DNA of 25,474 nt from Pelargonium nanum (lineage: Eukaryota > Streptophyta > Magnoliopsida > Geraniales > Geraniaceae). A program made the position numbers and the translations under genes. This document shows positions 1 through 11,590 of this stretch, piece by piece (within the stretch, counting starts at the first letter, position 1; every line of letters starts with the position of its first letter). Location of the stretch: NCBI GenBank assembly GCA_036897485.1, contig JAYMTF010001194.1:1-25474 (forward strand). Reading direction: 5' to 3'. Under the pieces are notes generated by a model. The model did no database searches, was not told where the DNA came from, and was given only the letters and a program-made list of their open reading frames with translations.

Positions 1-1290
1 TTTGGTACCCAAAGTTTGTCGTGAAACCCAATCTAGTACCCAAATTTTTATTGTACTAGAGTTAGTACCCACACTTTTATATTCTACCCAATCTAGTACC
101 TACCGTCAACTCCTGTCAATTTTTCGTCAAACGCCTCGCTGAAAAAAATAGTCCAACCCTAACACGCTAAATCAGAAATGAAGGGCTCGATCACGATAAG
201 GGCGGCGGCAGAGAGAGAGGGTTGCGGTGGAGAGAACGATGTTGCGGCGGCGGAGAGAACGACGTCGGAGCTGAACGAATTTCACAGATCTGGTTTGAGG
301 TGCTTGGGTCGTGGTCGTGGGATACGCCAATTCTCCGATGGGACTTCTGGCCCCAACTCCAGCCAACACACCGCAAATACCAGACCTCTTCGGCAGCAAT
401 GGCGGCATGGTTACAATTGCTTCACCGGTCGTCGAGCAGCACTTGATTGCTCAGGTTTGGGTTCTTGTTTCTTGTTCTGGGTGATTGAAAATTTCATTCC
501 TTTTTCGTTGAGACCAAAACTGAAAATTGAAAATTCGAACAATGTTTTATGGGTATTGTTAAATTTATAAATGTGTTGAATTGCAGGTGGTGAATGACAT
601 ATTTGAAGGAAAGAAGGCAAAGAGTAGCTTGGAGTCCCAGAAGAGCACGATTACTCGGTCACTGCAGTTGGATTCTTCAGAGAAATTTGAGAGTTGTGAT
701 GATTTGTCTGTGGTAACGGAGGAAGAAGCAGAATCGAAGGTGAAGTCTGCAGAAGAAGATGAAGAAGAGAGGAGAGATGGTGTTCATGTTCTGTGTAGAG
801 ATTGGAGTGAGGAAGTTACCGGATTTGATTTGGATATGTAAGTGTTCATGTTCTGTGTGAAGATTGGTGTATGTATCAAGCTCTCAAATTTATGTGATTT
901 GGATATGTAAGTGTGATTTTTGGTTAGAAGAATTCAAGTCTTGATTAAATTCAGAATGAAATTTTTGTTGCCGGAAAATTCATCTCTTAAATTTTTCGGC
1001 AAGGACTGTTCATATATTGAATTAAAAATATATATTTGTCACGTCAGCGAGACACATCAGCAATGAGTTTGTGTCAATTTTTGACACCTCGACAATTTTT
1101 TTTACACGTCAGCAATTTGAGTACATGTGGACAAACGGATCAATTAACGGATTGTCACGGCGAGTACTTAATTGAATTCAAAATAAAAATGTGGGTATTC
1201 AATTGAGTAGGAAAATAAAAAAAATACCAAATTTGGTATAATAAAAATTTGGATACTAGATTAGACTTCGCGCTGTAGTTTGGATATAAA
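1..1290. mobile_element. TIR DNA transposon carrying a gene (Pack-MULE-like)
   Basis: The two ends are imperfect inverted repeats of each other. Positions 33-56 match the reverse complement of 1236-1259 at about 22 of 24 bases (core CTAGTAYCCAAATTTTTATT), and 63-78 pairs with 1184-1200 around TACCCACA. A roughly 30-base extra stretch in the right arm explains the offset. Weaker pairing continues inward to about 140 and 1040. Between the arms lies a two-exon gene-like unit (338-841) that looks unrelated to a transposase. Long degenerate TIRs around non-transposase coding sequence fit a non-autonomous, gene-capturing Mutator-like element. The left arm may extend beyond the window and no target-site duplication was identified, so outer limits and superfamily are uncertain. 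Confidence 0.6.
338..841 (+). CDS. Spliced small gene of unknown function inside TIR element
   Basis: I do not recognise this protein. Two exons, 338-454 and 587-841, join in phase 0 across a 132-base GT-AG intron (donor CAG/GTTTGG, acceptor TTGCAG) to give 123 aa. ATG 338 is used because the same frame has a stop at 296-298 upstream. Residues 1-39 include the motif PQIPDLFGSNGG and end LIAQ. Exon 2 begins VVNDIFEGKKAK, then becomes Ser- and Glu-rich (EEEAES, EEDEEE), and ends GFDLDM at TAA 839-841. There is no signal peptide or membrane span. The clean intron and open frame suggest a captured host gene fragment or a small element-borne gene. The acidic tail is low complexity, so similarity searches should rest on residues 1-60. 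It could also be non-functional. Confidence 0.45.
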
Positions 1291-1735
1291 AACCTTTAAC
1301 CCCTTTAATTACATAAAACTTGTGTAGAAACTAATAGTGTTTGGATGTACGTGGGGAAAAAAGTTGATAGGAGTAAAGGACCTAACCTAAATTATGGTCT
1401 AGGACGCGGCGTGTTTGATTGCCGAGAAATTGAAATTCCAGGAAAATAATTGAACCAAACTTTCCAGGAAAAGTATACCTAAACTGTTTGGCCACGTCTC
1501 TTCCGTAGTCACCGCCTTGCAAGTTTGAATACGTAGTCATCGCCTTTGTCTCTAAAGTGTGGGAGTTGGTGGACTTTCTCACCAATTTCTCTCCATATTT
1601 TATTCTCCATTTCATCTGCTCCTTTTCTGTTTCAGTTTCTCCCCTTAAAATAACTTCATCAAAGCCCTAGAAACCCAATTTCTATCAATATACCATTTTT
1701 TTAATACACTTAAAAGTTTCGGAAGATTCGACGCC
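1291..1735 (+). promoter_or_regulatory. Upstream region and 5' leader of ferrochelatase
   Basis: This is the space between the TIR element and the ferrochelatase ATG. The part next to the ATG is pyrimidine-rich (about 1600-1660), as plant leaders often are. No convincing TATA box stands out. The TIR element ends only about 450 bases before the ATG, so it may supply or displace upstream control sequence. No other gene is visible here. Confidence 0.4.
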
Positions 1736-4700
1736 ATGGATGCCACGTCATGCGCTGCTCGAGTTAAGATCTCAGTCTCCGCCGATCCCAAACCTACAAG
1801 GTAAGATTTTGGTGCAATTTTTTGAAGATGATTTGTTGTTTCAAGAATTCCTAGCTTACGTTTTTTTTTCTTTTCAAATCGATGATCACATGAAGTTTCG
1901 ATAGATCTGATAGGGAATTGTGGTTTCGCATTTATATCTGTTAATCTGTGTTGATTTTCTGTTTGGTTGCTCAGAATATAAATTAGAATAGACCTTGGTG
2001 CTCTGGTCCTCTGGATGCCTGTAATGATTACTTATAAGAAATTTTTTAGTAAATCCATGGTTTTCATTTGCATCGTTGATGATTTTTTCAGCAACCGAAC
2101 ATATTCATATAGTGAAATTTTGTGTTAAATCATTTGGAGGAAATGGTCACCTTTTTATCAGCATTATACTTGAATTATGAATGGATCTTCAGAGCAAGTA
2201 AAAATGTCAAATACCAAAATAGTTGTTTGGAGGATGCATATAAATTCTTAATCGAATGATCTTCGTTCACAGGGGATACTCTCAGGTCAAATGTTTTATG
2301 CCGACTACTTGCCGTATATCTGAGGGATCACGAGGGGATGTCAAATTTTCATCCCAAGCACTGACATTGTCATTTTCAAACTCAACTGATACAAGAGATG
2401 CCATATTTGGGAGATTTCATGGCAGTGGTGCCAGTCAAAATAGAAGTGCTGCTGGAATCACATTTTGCACTGCGGGAGTATCTACATATAGTGGAACTGT
2501 CCAAGAATCTCATTTGGATGCTGTAGAAGATGCAACTGATAAGATTGGGGTTTTGCTTTTAAATCTTGGTGGTCCGGATACTCTCCATGATGTGCAACCA
2601 TTTTTGTTCAACCTATTTGCAGATCCTGTATGTTAATGTTGCTTGTTTTGCATCATTATTTGTTAACATCGATGGATTTGAGATTTTCTAGTACTTAAAT
2701 GATTTTGGTGCATTGATACAGGATATTATACGTCTCCCTAGGCTGTTTAGATTTCTTCAGCGACCGTTGGCAAAACTCATATCTGTTCTTCGGGCCCCCA
2801 AAAGCAAAGAAGGATATGCAGCCATAGGAGGAGGATCTCCTTTGCGCAAAATTACAGATGAGCAGGTAGAATATATGTTATTTATTTGGTATTTTTCTTG
2901 TTTCGATTATTTTGTTCATTGTGGTTCTTTACCAATTCAATCATTCTCTGACATTTATATTTGCTTATTTATAAAGTAGTAGATGTGAGAATGAAATTTA
3001 ATGCTCATGTTGCAGGCAGATGCAATTAAAATGGTTTTGGAGGAAAAGGAGGTGGATGTAAATGTATATGTTGGGATGCGATACTGGTACCCATTCACTG
3101 AGGAAGCAATTGAGCAGGTAAAATTTCAAATTCTGTTCCTCATAAAATTTGTTATGATATTTTGCTTTCAAATGTTTATATAGTTTTTACAGTTGTTCAT
3201 GATATTTTTGTTAAGTCATGCTTAAATTTGAAGGGTGTGTCGAGCTTTGTTCTTCAGAATTATTGGTTTGAGGACTGAGGAGTATGGTCAAGTTTCACTT
3301 GTATAGTTTGGAAGAATAGAACTGAGATCATTTCTCATCCTTGTCTTTCACCATGTGACAAATAGTTTAGTCTAGCTGTTATCTTCTATTTTAATCTTTT
3401 ACACTATAGAAGTATGCATTGTGTGCTATAATTGCAAAACACTTATTTATTTATTTATTTAGAATTAGCTTTTGCTGATAAGTTGATATACCCTCCGCGC
3501 TTTATCCACATATAGCTTCTTATTGCATCTATGAACAGCATCAAGAGTTGATGGGCCTTCAGTCTGTAATCTGTATACAATCGTTTTGATTCTAGAGCTT
3601 TTGGGCTTCGTAGTTTGGTTATTCATTTGGTAGATTGGAGCATATCTGTGTTAATTGTCTGGCTCTGTTTATGATAGTGATAGTTAAATGGTCACTTGGT
3701 GCCCTCAAATTGTAAGATTCAGTTGTGTTGAAAAAAGTTCATTGTCTGTATCAGATCAAGAAGGACAAGATAACAAAACTTGTTGTGCTGCCACTTTATC
3801 CACAATATTCTATCTCTACAACTGGTTCAAGCATCCGTGTTCTCCAAGAGATATTCAGGTATGTCACAGTTTGTAATCTGTCTTTCTTCACTCGATTGGA
3901 GGTTGGGTAATCTCGATTAAACTCATATGAATGTAAATTATCTTTCAGGGAAGATGCATATTTATCAAAAGTGCCTGTTTCCATTATAAAGTCCTGGTAC
4001 CAACGAGAAGGTTATATCAAATCTATGGCCGACTTGATTGAAAAAGAACTAGAAAGTTTCTCAAATCCCAAAGAGGTAGGTTTGATTCCTAGGGCATGTC
4101 TTGAGTTCTGCTACTGCTGATATTGCAACTGTCACTTATTTTCGTTTGGAATTACAGGCCGTGATATTCTTCAGTGCCCATGGGGTACCAGTCAGCTATG
4201 TGACAGATGCAGGGGATCCATACAAAGATCAGATGGAGGAGTGCATCTACTTAATCATGCAAGAGTTGAAAGCTAGGGGAATTGACAATGATCACACTCT
4301 TGCATATCAGGTTTGTTAAGAAACTTGGGTCTTCAACTTTTAGCAATTTTTTAGCTTCTCGATGCTACAAGTAACTTTTTTTAGTGCTTTCTGTGTACTC
4401 TAGTTTTTTTTTCTCTTCCATTGCTAAGTTCATTCAACATTTTCCTTATTGTAACTTTATTTCAGAGCCGAGTTGGGCCTGTGCAGTGGCTAAAGCCCTA
4501 CACGGATGAAGTTCTTGTTGAGCTTGGCCAGAAAGGCGTGAAGAGTCTCCTAGCTGTCCCAGTCAGGTAAATACTCATTTTTCAGTCGTTTATCTCAGTG
4601 TTAATTGATGGTTGAGAGTTATGTTCTAATGGCTGTAGCTTGGGTTTTAACTCATATTTGTGGACTGGGATGAAGTTTCTAAAAATTCCCAGAATTGATT

Positions 4701-5168
4701 GTTTAATGCTGGTTATAGTGATTCATTGTAGTATTACCTCCTCTTTTTAACAAACTCAATGATACATCAACTTGAACAAGTCACCATTTATGTGATTTAT
4801 TGTTCTTGATTGAAAATACGCAAGGTTATCTTGACTAAGTTTGTTGCACTGCTTGTTAAAATTCCAGCTTTGTTAGTGAGCACATAGAGACTCTTGAGGA
4901 GATTGACATGGAATACAAGGAGTTGGCTCTTGAATCGGGTATTCAGAATTGGGGTCGTGTCCCTGCTCTGAATTGCACCGCATCTTTCATCAATGACCTA
5001 GCTGATGCAGTAATCGAGGCTCTACCTTCAGCTACAGCCATGTCAACACAAAGAAGCTCCTCCAGAACAGTTGATGATGATGAATTTGACCCAGTGAGAT
5101 ACTTCATCAAAACGTTCTTCGGTTCAATCTTAGCTTTTGTTTTACTTTTGTCACGGAAAATGGTATAG
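1736..5168 (+). CDS. FC1: Ferrochelatase, FC1 type, organellar
   Basis: Inserts Fe2+ into protoporphyrin IX to make protoheme, the last step of heme synthesis. Exons: 1736-1800, 2273-2627, 2722-2865, 3016-3117, 3755-3858, 3949-4075, 4158-4310, 4466-4566, 4868-5168. All junctions are GT-AG and keep frame, giving 483 aa. Residues 1-110 form a poorly conserved Ser/Thr-rich transit region. The core starts at [13 protein letters not shown] (111-123). The ferrochelatase signature [11 protein letters not shown] has the catalytic His at 307, and [11 protein letters not shown] supplies the second active-site pair (His389, Glu391). [20 protein letters not shown] and [11 protein letters not shown] are typical. 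The C-terminus has a hydrophobic stretch (467-479) and no light-harvesting-type extension, which marks FC1 rather than FC2. In Arabidopsis, FC1 serves non-photosynthetic and stress-related heme supply. No frame break was seen. Confidence 0.96.
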
Positions 5169-6467
5169 GCATTCCAGGAATCACCTGTTCTAAAACAACC
5201 TGAAGGAATTTTAAAATTGCTGGTTAACTCTACTCATGGAACACATACAGCGAATAAAGTCTTACACCAAGACCGAAGACTAACCGAAAGTTCCAGGATA
5301 CTTTTCCTCTTTCGTGAGTAGCGAATACAGAAAATGTAGGATTTGAAGTGGTAAATTTTGAGATTTTTGAACAGAGATTGTTCCTTGATTGATAAATGTT
5401 TCAACATGCTTGTTGTGGTTATAATAGAATTCACAGTATTATGTTTATGCCTGCAAATTTCAAATTTATTTTATACTATAAATCTCCCGAAGTGCATTTC
5501 TTGTTGCTTTTGTTAACAAGTTCTGGTGGTGTTGAACTTGAACAGGTTATTGCTTCGGCAATGGGGATTAGCGGCATAAAGTATAACAAATTTCATAAAT
5601 TCTCTAATATAAATATTCTATTAATTTGACAATCTACATTGGGAATCAAGCCCAATTGATTTCCGATGTGCTAATTTGAATTTAGGCATAGTCGGTTGTT
5701 TGAGATATTATAGTTTGAACTTGAAATTTTGGGTTCTTAGTCGATTCCTGAAATTTGGAGTTGGAGTTTTGGGATCATGAATCTTCAACCATACCGTTAT
5801 CTGGAAATTTGAATATGTATTCCAAATATCATCGGGATCATGAATCTGGAATCATACCGTTATCCAAAAACTTGAGTATGTTTTCTGAAAATCATATCAA
5901 ACGTGAGAATTAGTGTATGTTTTCTGAAAATCATATCAAACATGAGAATTAGTCTCTACTATGCCTTTATACCATGAAGGCCCCAAGTACTATCAAGTTT
6001 GGAGCCAAAATACGGTATCCTTTAACTGGGAATGAGGTACTTTGAGCGTTTCCAAATCATCCTGAGTGGTTCAGTTGCTTATAAACTCCAGCTTCCAGAG
6101 CCTACAATGGTGCATGATGTTAGAGAATCACAAGGACCAACAATTTATGGCTCACTGAGATGTATGTTCAGTGGTAAAATGGATCACTCTTATTGGAACC
6201 AACAAGCCAGTTTCAGTCCAAATTTCATCATTTGAAACAGCAGGAATAAGAAGGCACAACCCATATTATCAAAACATTCATGCCATTGCCATGTTAAAAT
6301 ACATACTTTTAGAGATTATTGAGGCAAAAGAATTCCTTCTACTGACTTCTAAATTTCTTGCAAAAAAATAGATATTTCCTGGGCTATGATCAGTTTGACA
6401 GAAAAACATTGAACAGTGCAAAGTTGATCGGTTCAATCCCAATAACCATACTTCCTCACTTACCACC
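5169..6467. other. Tail-to-tail spacer with 3'UTRs of two genes
   Basis: Ferrochelatase (+) and ATP synthase g (-) converge here, so both ends should hold 3'UTR and polyadenylation signals. ORFs in this stretch are short and match nothing I know. The one clear structure is the tandem repeat block at 5771-5953, listed separately. Confidence 0.6.
5771..5953. repeat. Two nested short tandem duplications
   Basis: A 63-base-period pair starts at 5771 and 5834, both with GGGATCATGAATCT followed by CATACCGTTATC and diverged by several bases. It runs into a near-perfect 39-base pair, 5876-5914 and 5915-5953, starting GTATGTTTTCTGAAAATCAT and differing only at CGTGAG versus CATGAG. The 39-base copy is clearly the younger event. 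Confidence 0.85.
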
Positions 6468-9349
6468 CTAAACATGATAACCGGTGAATGAAAATCCTCG
6501 ACCAACAAATTCACCTGCACAGTACCATGCATAGCACTCTAGCCCAAACAGAGCAGCAATGCCAGCATCCTCAATCTTTAGTTCCTGCCTGTTCTTCCAG
6601 ATATGCTTCACATAATCAACCTCCTTCCTCAAGGCTTCATTTCGCCCTGGAATACTGTTCAACAATACCAAATGAGATATATTGATCATATAATAAACAT
6701 GAGCACATGAAAAAACATGCATACAGATGCTATATTCATTTGATCGAGATGCTGATCCAAAATAAATAAGGTAGCGATTGAATTAGAATTTTGATGAAGA
6801 CGGGACATTTCCATCACTAGATAATGTTGTTTGATTCAATTAAGGGGTGGAAGCAGGAACTATTCCCATTTTAATTGTTGTTTGGTTCACTGATTTACAA
6901 AACCAAAGAATTTGTTAGAAAATGACACTGATCAAATTATTCAGACTTTTAGAAAGTAATTAGATAACTATGCCAAAAAAAATGCTAGCTGTCATTTATA
7001 ATTAAGGAACGTTGCCGAAATATATATATAATCAATATTTGATGTTATAATGTCTAGATTTGCTCATAAGCATGCATCTTTTTAGAATGAAATTCAAAAT
7101 TGTGTTCCTCTTGAAATATAATAGATAACAAATATCACTTCAATCGGTCATTCGAGAACAAAGTTGTGAGTTTTCCTCTTTAAATTTAACCATGTTCCTC
7201 CCTGAAAATTATATTAAATAAAAAGAACCATCCCAATCGGACAAACAAGCAAAACCTTACAAATTTGTCAAATGTAAGTTGTAGCATAAAAGAGTGAAGA
7301 AATGAGAATGAAAATCTCATTCCATCCATCTTGGAAGGGAATCATTTTTTTCATAAGCAAGGGAATGAGAATGTGAATGAAAATGAAGGGTTTAGATCCA
7401 AACATCAATGGAAATTTTATTCTCATTCTTCAGTTTCCAGCCCCAAACCAAATCATAATTCAAACACTACCTAAGTTTGTGTGTGTGTAACAATGTAATA
7501 GAGCGAGAGAGCTCTACTTTTAAGAACAACTGAACAAGTATTTTGGGGGGTTTCAATGAAGATTTCCGCTAATAAGTGCAAGCATATATACTTGTATCAT
7601 GCAGTATTAAATGAGTTGTAAAGAACATTCCCAGTTTTTAAGATAGATGCATGCTAACACAAAAAAGGAGTTTATCAGAAACTCTAGGTTCCCAGGAAGA
7701 AATTTTAACGTTTTTTTATCAACAGGTAGAAATTTTAAGTCAGCAAGGGTACTCAGCTGGAAGGAGAAAAATAAAGAATGAAAGAAACCTAATAACTTAA
7801 TAGAAAAGAAATTACTTAATGCTGGCAAACATTAGAATAATTAATTGTTCGCATTGACTCTAGGTTCCCAGGTTTGATCCATGTTTCCACTAGAATTTGG
7901 TGTGGATAAGTTTTGCTGTAGAAATTGTTTTGAGGGATAATACTATTTTCGTTATCAAGTGAAATAAGCACTCAAATTCATATCCAAATAGTTATTGTTC
8001 TTATACCGCATATGCAAATTCAGTGGAGGCTAGAACATGGATGCTAAATTTGATTTTTAAAAAGGTGTATGCACTTCATTCCTCAGAATATTTAAGAAAA
8101 GATGCACACAATACCACATGGCAAATGCATCTTCCAGATAGTATAAGCTTGTCAGAAGAAAAGGTATATACGCTAATAAAAATGTTTATGTTCTTGTATT
8201 ACATGCAATCTCAGGGGTAGGCTAGAATATGTATAGATGACCAAATTGTTTTTTTTCAAAAGGAGTATGCATTTCATTTCTGGGAAAAAGGGAAAAGAAA
8301 AGATGCACACAACATAGAATGCTACACTGTAAACATCAGTGGATGCATATCTTCCAAATATGATAAGCTAGTGCTAGTTATAAAGCAAATATAAAAGGAT
8401 ATGAAGTTAATTTAGTTATATTCCATAGATCAAGTTGAGATGCTGTGAGTGACATGTAATCCAAATCTTTTGCTGAATACATGTTTATTTGAACAGCTAA
8501 GGAACTTCTAGTGGTTAATAGATACAACCAAGCATTCTACAATTAAAAACTGTGAGAAGATTCAAGCCCACAACGCCTTAACATCTGCTAATCTGATGAG
8601 ATAACTTCCAACCAAGAGAGCCCCATTACTTAACAATTACATCCAAGTGAGAAGGACCAATCACGGTGATATCCTAATTCTTAACACACCAATCTCGCTA
8701 GCTAGACCACTCCCATGGAGATTCACATATAAGAAGGCTAAACATAGATGCATTATAACAGAAGGTGCAGCGTCACATATTGAATACAGGCCACTCAAGC
8801 CAAACAAAATCAAAATTAATCTAAAAGTCTTAGTCTGGAACTGCCAAAACTAGGGACAAATGAGACCAAACAAATGTCTAGCCCATTCAATTAAGATCAA
8901 GAAAACCCCCGGCTCTAATTCACACTGGTGTGGTGTTCTTGAATAACTGCAAAATATGTTCAACACATAACACTAGTAGGGATGAACACGAACATACGAA
9001 CTATGATTTCTTGTATTAAAATATTCGATATGTCTTAAATGACCACAACAAAGTAATAAGACAACGTCAATCAGAACAAGTAATTGCACCAGAATTCAAT
9101 TAATTTACAATATTAAATTGCAAGCTAATTGGATGAGTTGGAATTCTAACTGGATAAAGTGACTAACCTTGCCAGACGAGTGTAAAACAATTGCTTTGCC
9201 AAAAGATTGCATTTCTCGACAGTTGCCGGTTCCTGGATGTAATGCTTGTTCTGTTCCAAAAGCTGCTTGTAGTAGACACATCCATGCTTGGTCACAAACT
9301 GAGAGGCCTGAGTAACCTTGGATTGCAATTGAACCAACTTGGATGCCAT
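6468..9349 (-). CDS. Mitochondrial ATP synthase subunit g
   Basis: Small subunit of the membrane Fo part of mitochondrial ATP synthase (ATP20/ATP5MG family), involved in dimerising the enzyme and shaping cristae. Exon 1 is 9168-9349 and exon 2 is 6468-6654. They join through a split Ser codon (AG/T) over a 2513-base GT-AG intron, giving 122 aa, which I recall as the usual plant length. The start MASKLVQLQSK is the conserved plant N-terminus, with no obvious cleavable presequence. Exon 1 carries QFVTKHG, YYKQLLEQNK and EPATVEKCNLLAKQLFYTRLA. Exon 2 carries IPGRNEA, then the C-terminal hydrophobic helix DAGIAALFGLECYAWYCAGE with a GxxxG dimer motif (GEFVG), and ends GYHV. The intron is very long for so short a gene. 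The coding part is intact. Confidence 0.95.
8025..8385. repeat. Decayed ~190-base tandem duplication in ATP synthase g intron
   Basis: Copy 1 (about 8025-8163) and copy 2 (about 8217-8385) share, in the same order, AGGCTAGAA, GTATGCA-TTCATT, AAGAAAAGATGCACACAA, GCAT-TCTTCCA and a TAAGCT block. Period is about 192 bases. Many point changes and indels separate the copies, so the duplication is old. Confidence 0.7.
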
Positions 9350-10015
9350 TGATTCCCCAAACTAAGAACACCATGAAACAAAATAGAACATTTCAACATC
9401 TGAAATAAAAATAAACATTTCTCAATAAAAATAAAGTTATGCTCAATAAAATGCTTCAATTCACCACATTTTTCAGGAAAACAAAACATTAATAATTCAA
9501 AAAAATATGTGCTTCAGGAGAGCAAACACCAGATCAACCATAAATTTACGACGATCATAATTATGACAAAAATATCATATATAACGCAAATAATATTCTT
9601 CCCCATCTAACTGATGATGCCATCACCATTACACATAAATGAATCAAATAAATGAAAAATTAACTCCAGCCACATAAAAATAATACCAATGTAAGCAATG
9701 GAGGACGCGAGATCGTGAAGAATCAATGGATCTATGAGCAAAAGAAGCGAAAACCAAATCACGGCAGGAAAAAAACAGAGGTAAATCTATAGATTTGCGA
9801 AGAAAAACAAAAACAAAATAATAAAAAAGTATAGTGTAGATCGAGAAATGAGATGAATTACCTAATTGTGTGTTGCAGAGCAGAGCAGAGCTGTTGATGA
9901 AGAAACAGTGCGTGTAGGGTTTTTGTGACTCTCTATTGCATTGGTGATTGGACAGCAAGAAAAGAAATAAACCTCTCTCTCTCTCTCTCTTTGGGTTTTG
10001 CTCTTCTGCGGTAAC
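9350..10015 (-). other. 5' leader and probable leader intron of ATP synthase g
   Basis: Read on the minus strand, a plausible leader exon covers about 9862 to 10010 and ends at a donor (TTAG/GTAATT, intron from 9861). An acceptor CTTAG sits at 9362-9363, 12 bases before the ATG, giving a leader intron of about 500 bases. A (CT)9 tract at 9973-9990 reads as (AG)9 in the leader. A long ORF here (9644-10042) is low-complexity and not coding. Confidence 0.45.
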
Positions 10016-10042
10016 TTCTTTACTGTGTACCGCTAAATCCAC

Positions 10043-10820
10043 TACTATCTCACCATGTTACTTCTCAAATATTTAGAAAGATTTTTCAAAAATAAATAAA
10101 AAAATTCACACAAAACTTTAGTTAATTATGAATTGAGTCGGAGAAAAATGCAAGGGCGGCAAATTTATTCCTACTACGTTTTCAAGTGGTCATACGCAAT
10201 GATTATAATAGGTAAATAAAGCTAAAATAAAATTTTAACTATGTTATATTTGTATTCTTAATGCTCAATCATTTGTAATTTTCATGAACATTTATAACTA
10301 CAATTTCTTTTATTATTTTAGTGTTATTATTTCTTATTCTATCATGTAATGATTTATGTCATACTCGTATTAGCCCGTACATCTTTATAATTTTTTATAC
10401 AATTTTCTTACAATATCCATAGAATATTCCATATATGCAACAATAACAAAAATCAATTCAGTTGATTAATATAAATTGTTAATCTTATGTTTCAACGCGT
10501 AACTCATCTTAAGCTGAAAAACATTCAACTCAAATTAGAGTAATCTCCAACCATGTTCATGCACTTATTTGACGCAATCACACTATAATAATCTTATTGT
10601 TCACGCGTTGGGGATGTTGAAATATTTGTTCCAAGTCTAATGATGTCTTAGGTTTTCGAGCATTTGAGTTTTGAGTCAAGTTTATGATACCTGTACAAGA
10701 GAAACATACTATTAAGTAAAAAAATTGGACATATTGTCGGAAAACTATTTTGAGTGTGAGATTAAGAATCTCAATCGGGAGAGTTGAGGAAGACAAGGGC
10801 GCGACACCAAGGTTGCATGC
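10043..10820. other. AT-rich non-genic DNA
   Basis: Upstream flank of ATP synthase g. It is AT-rich with stops in all frames and I see no gene. The part from about 10570 borders the repeat block and copia remnant and may be transposon debris. Confidence 0.5.
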
Positions 10821-10985
10821 TCCCCTGAGAATTCTCGTGGTCTCCCAAGGAGAGTCCATCCTTTCTCATGGTCGTACTCTAGGCTGTGACATCAAGGCCA
10901 TGTTGTGGCGTGGTTATACAACTTCCCCAAGAATTCACATGCTCGCCTAAAGAGAGTTATTAATTCCAATGGTCGTCCTCAAGGT
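10821..10985. repeat. Two diverged copies of a ~102-base unit
   Basis: GAATTC-C-TG-TC-CC-AAGGAGAGT at 10829 recurs as GAATTCACATGCTCGCCTAA at 10931, and CATGGTCGTACTCTAGGCTGTGACATC recurs as AATGGTCGTCCTCAAGGTTGTGGAATC, with order and spacing kept. The block is more GC-rich than its surroundings. It lies directly 3' of the copia fragment on that fragment's own strand, so it could be part of the retroelement's 3' end, but no LTR border was seen. Confidence 0.55.
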
Positions 10986-11029
10986 TGTGGAATCAGACTG
11001 GCCGTCGTCTTATTACCTTGTGTACTTCT

Positions 11030-11590
11030 TGTGTACTTAATTGCGGTGTGTTCACGGACAAAATGATAATCAATTGCAATAGGTTTCATGTGGTTGTGAA
11101 AGATAGGATTTGCATAAAGATATGTAACCAATGTTGTCGCGATAAAGCACCAGATTTTTAGGCAGTTGAATTGATGATTCGAGGAACAAATGCTTAATCC
11201 ATACAAGCTCTGAAGTAGTTGTGACAATACTCTTGCATTCAGCCACCATGGAAGATCAATGAAATGATTTTTGTTATAAGACTGCCAATAAATGAAATTA
11301 AACCAAAGGTAGGTGATAAAACCATCAGTGGATCAACCTTTTTCATTAGCTCTTGCCCAATCAAAGTCATTGAAAGCACCAAGAGTTATTGGTCGCCTAA
11401 TCCCTAGTAAAAGACCATAATAAATTGTGTCTTTTAAATATCGAAGTAACCATTTAATGTTTGCCATTAAATCCATGTAGAATCATGCATAAATTGCAAG
11501 ATCTTGTTCGTAGCATAACCAATCTCAAGTCGTGTAAGTGAAAGATATTGAAGTGCACCAATAATTTTCCTATTAGCAGCCACCTGTAAA
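11030..11590 (-). pseudogene. Ty1/copia pol remnant (RT end and RNase H), broken
   Basis: On the minus strand, copia polyprotein landmarks appear in the right order but across changing frames and stops. They are IIGALQYLSLTRLEIGYATNKI and LQFMHD (about 11490-11580), LLRYLKDTIYYGLL (about 11400-11450), FNDFDWARA (about 11350, where copia usually has FSDADWAG), then DNIG, NPIFHNHMK and DYHFVREHTA (about 11047-11135). These are the end of the reverse transcriptase region and the RNase H domain. Frameshifts and in-frame stops make it inactive. No integrase, gag or paired LTRs are visible, so only a fragment survives. Confidence 0.8.

Noticed and set aside
178..570. 130-aa plus-strand ORF in the TIR element
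   Set aside because: It reads through the predicted intron; the spliced frame 338-454 with 587-841 is better supported by phase and splice consensus.
9644..10042. 132-aa minus-strand ORF upstream of ATP synthase g
   Set aside because: It spans the CT repeat and a likely leader intron, has low-complexity Phe/Ser/Leu composition and matches no family.
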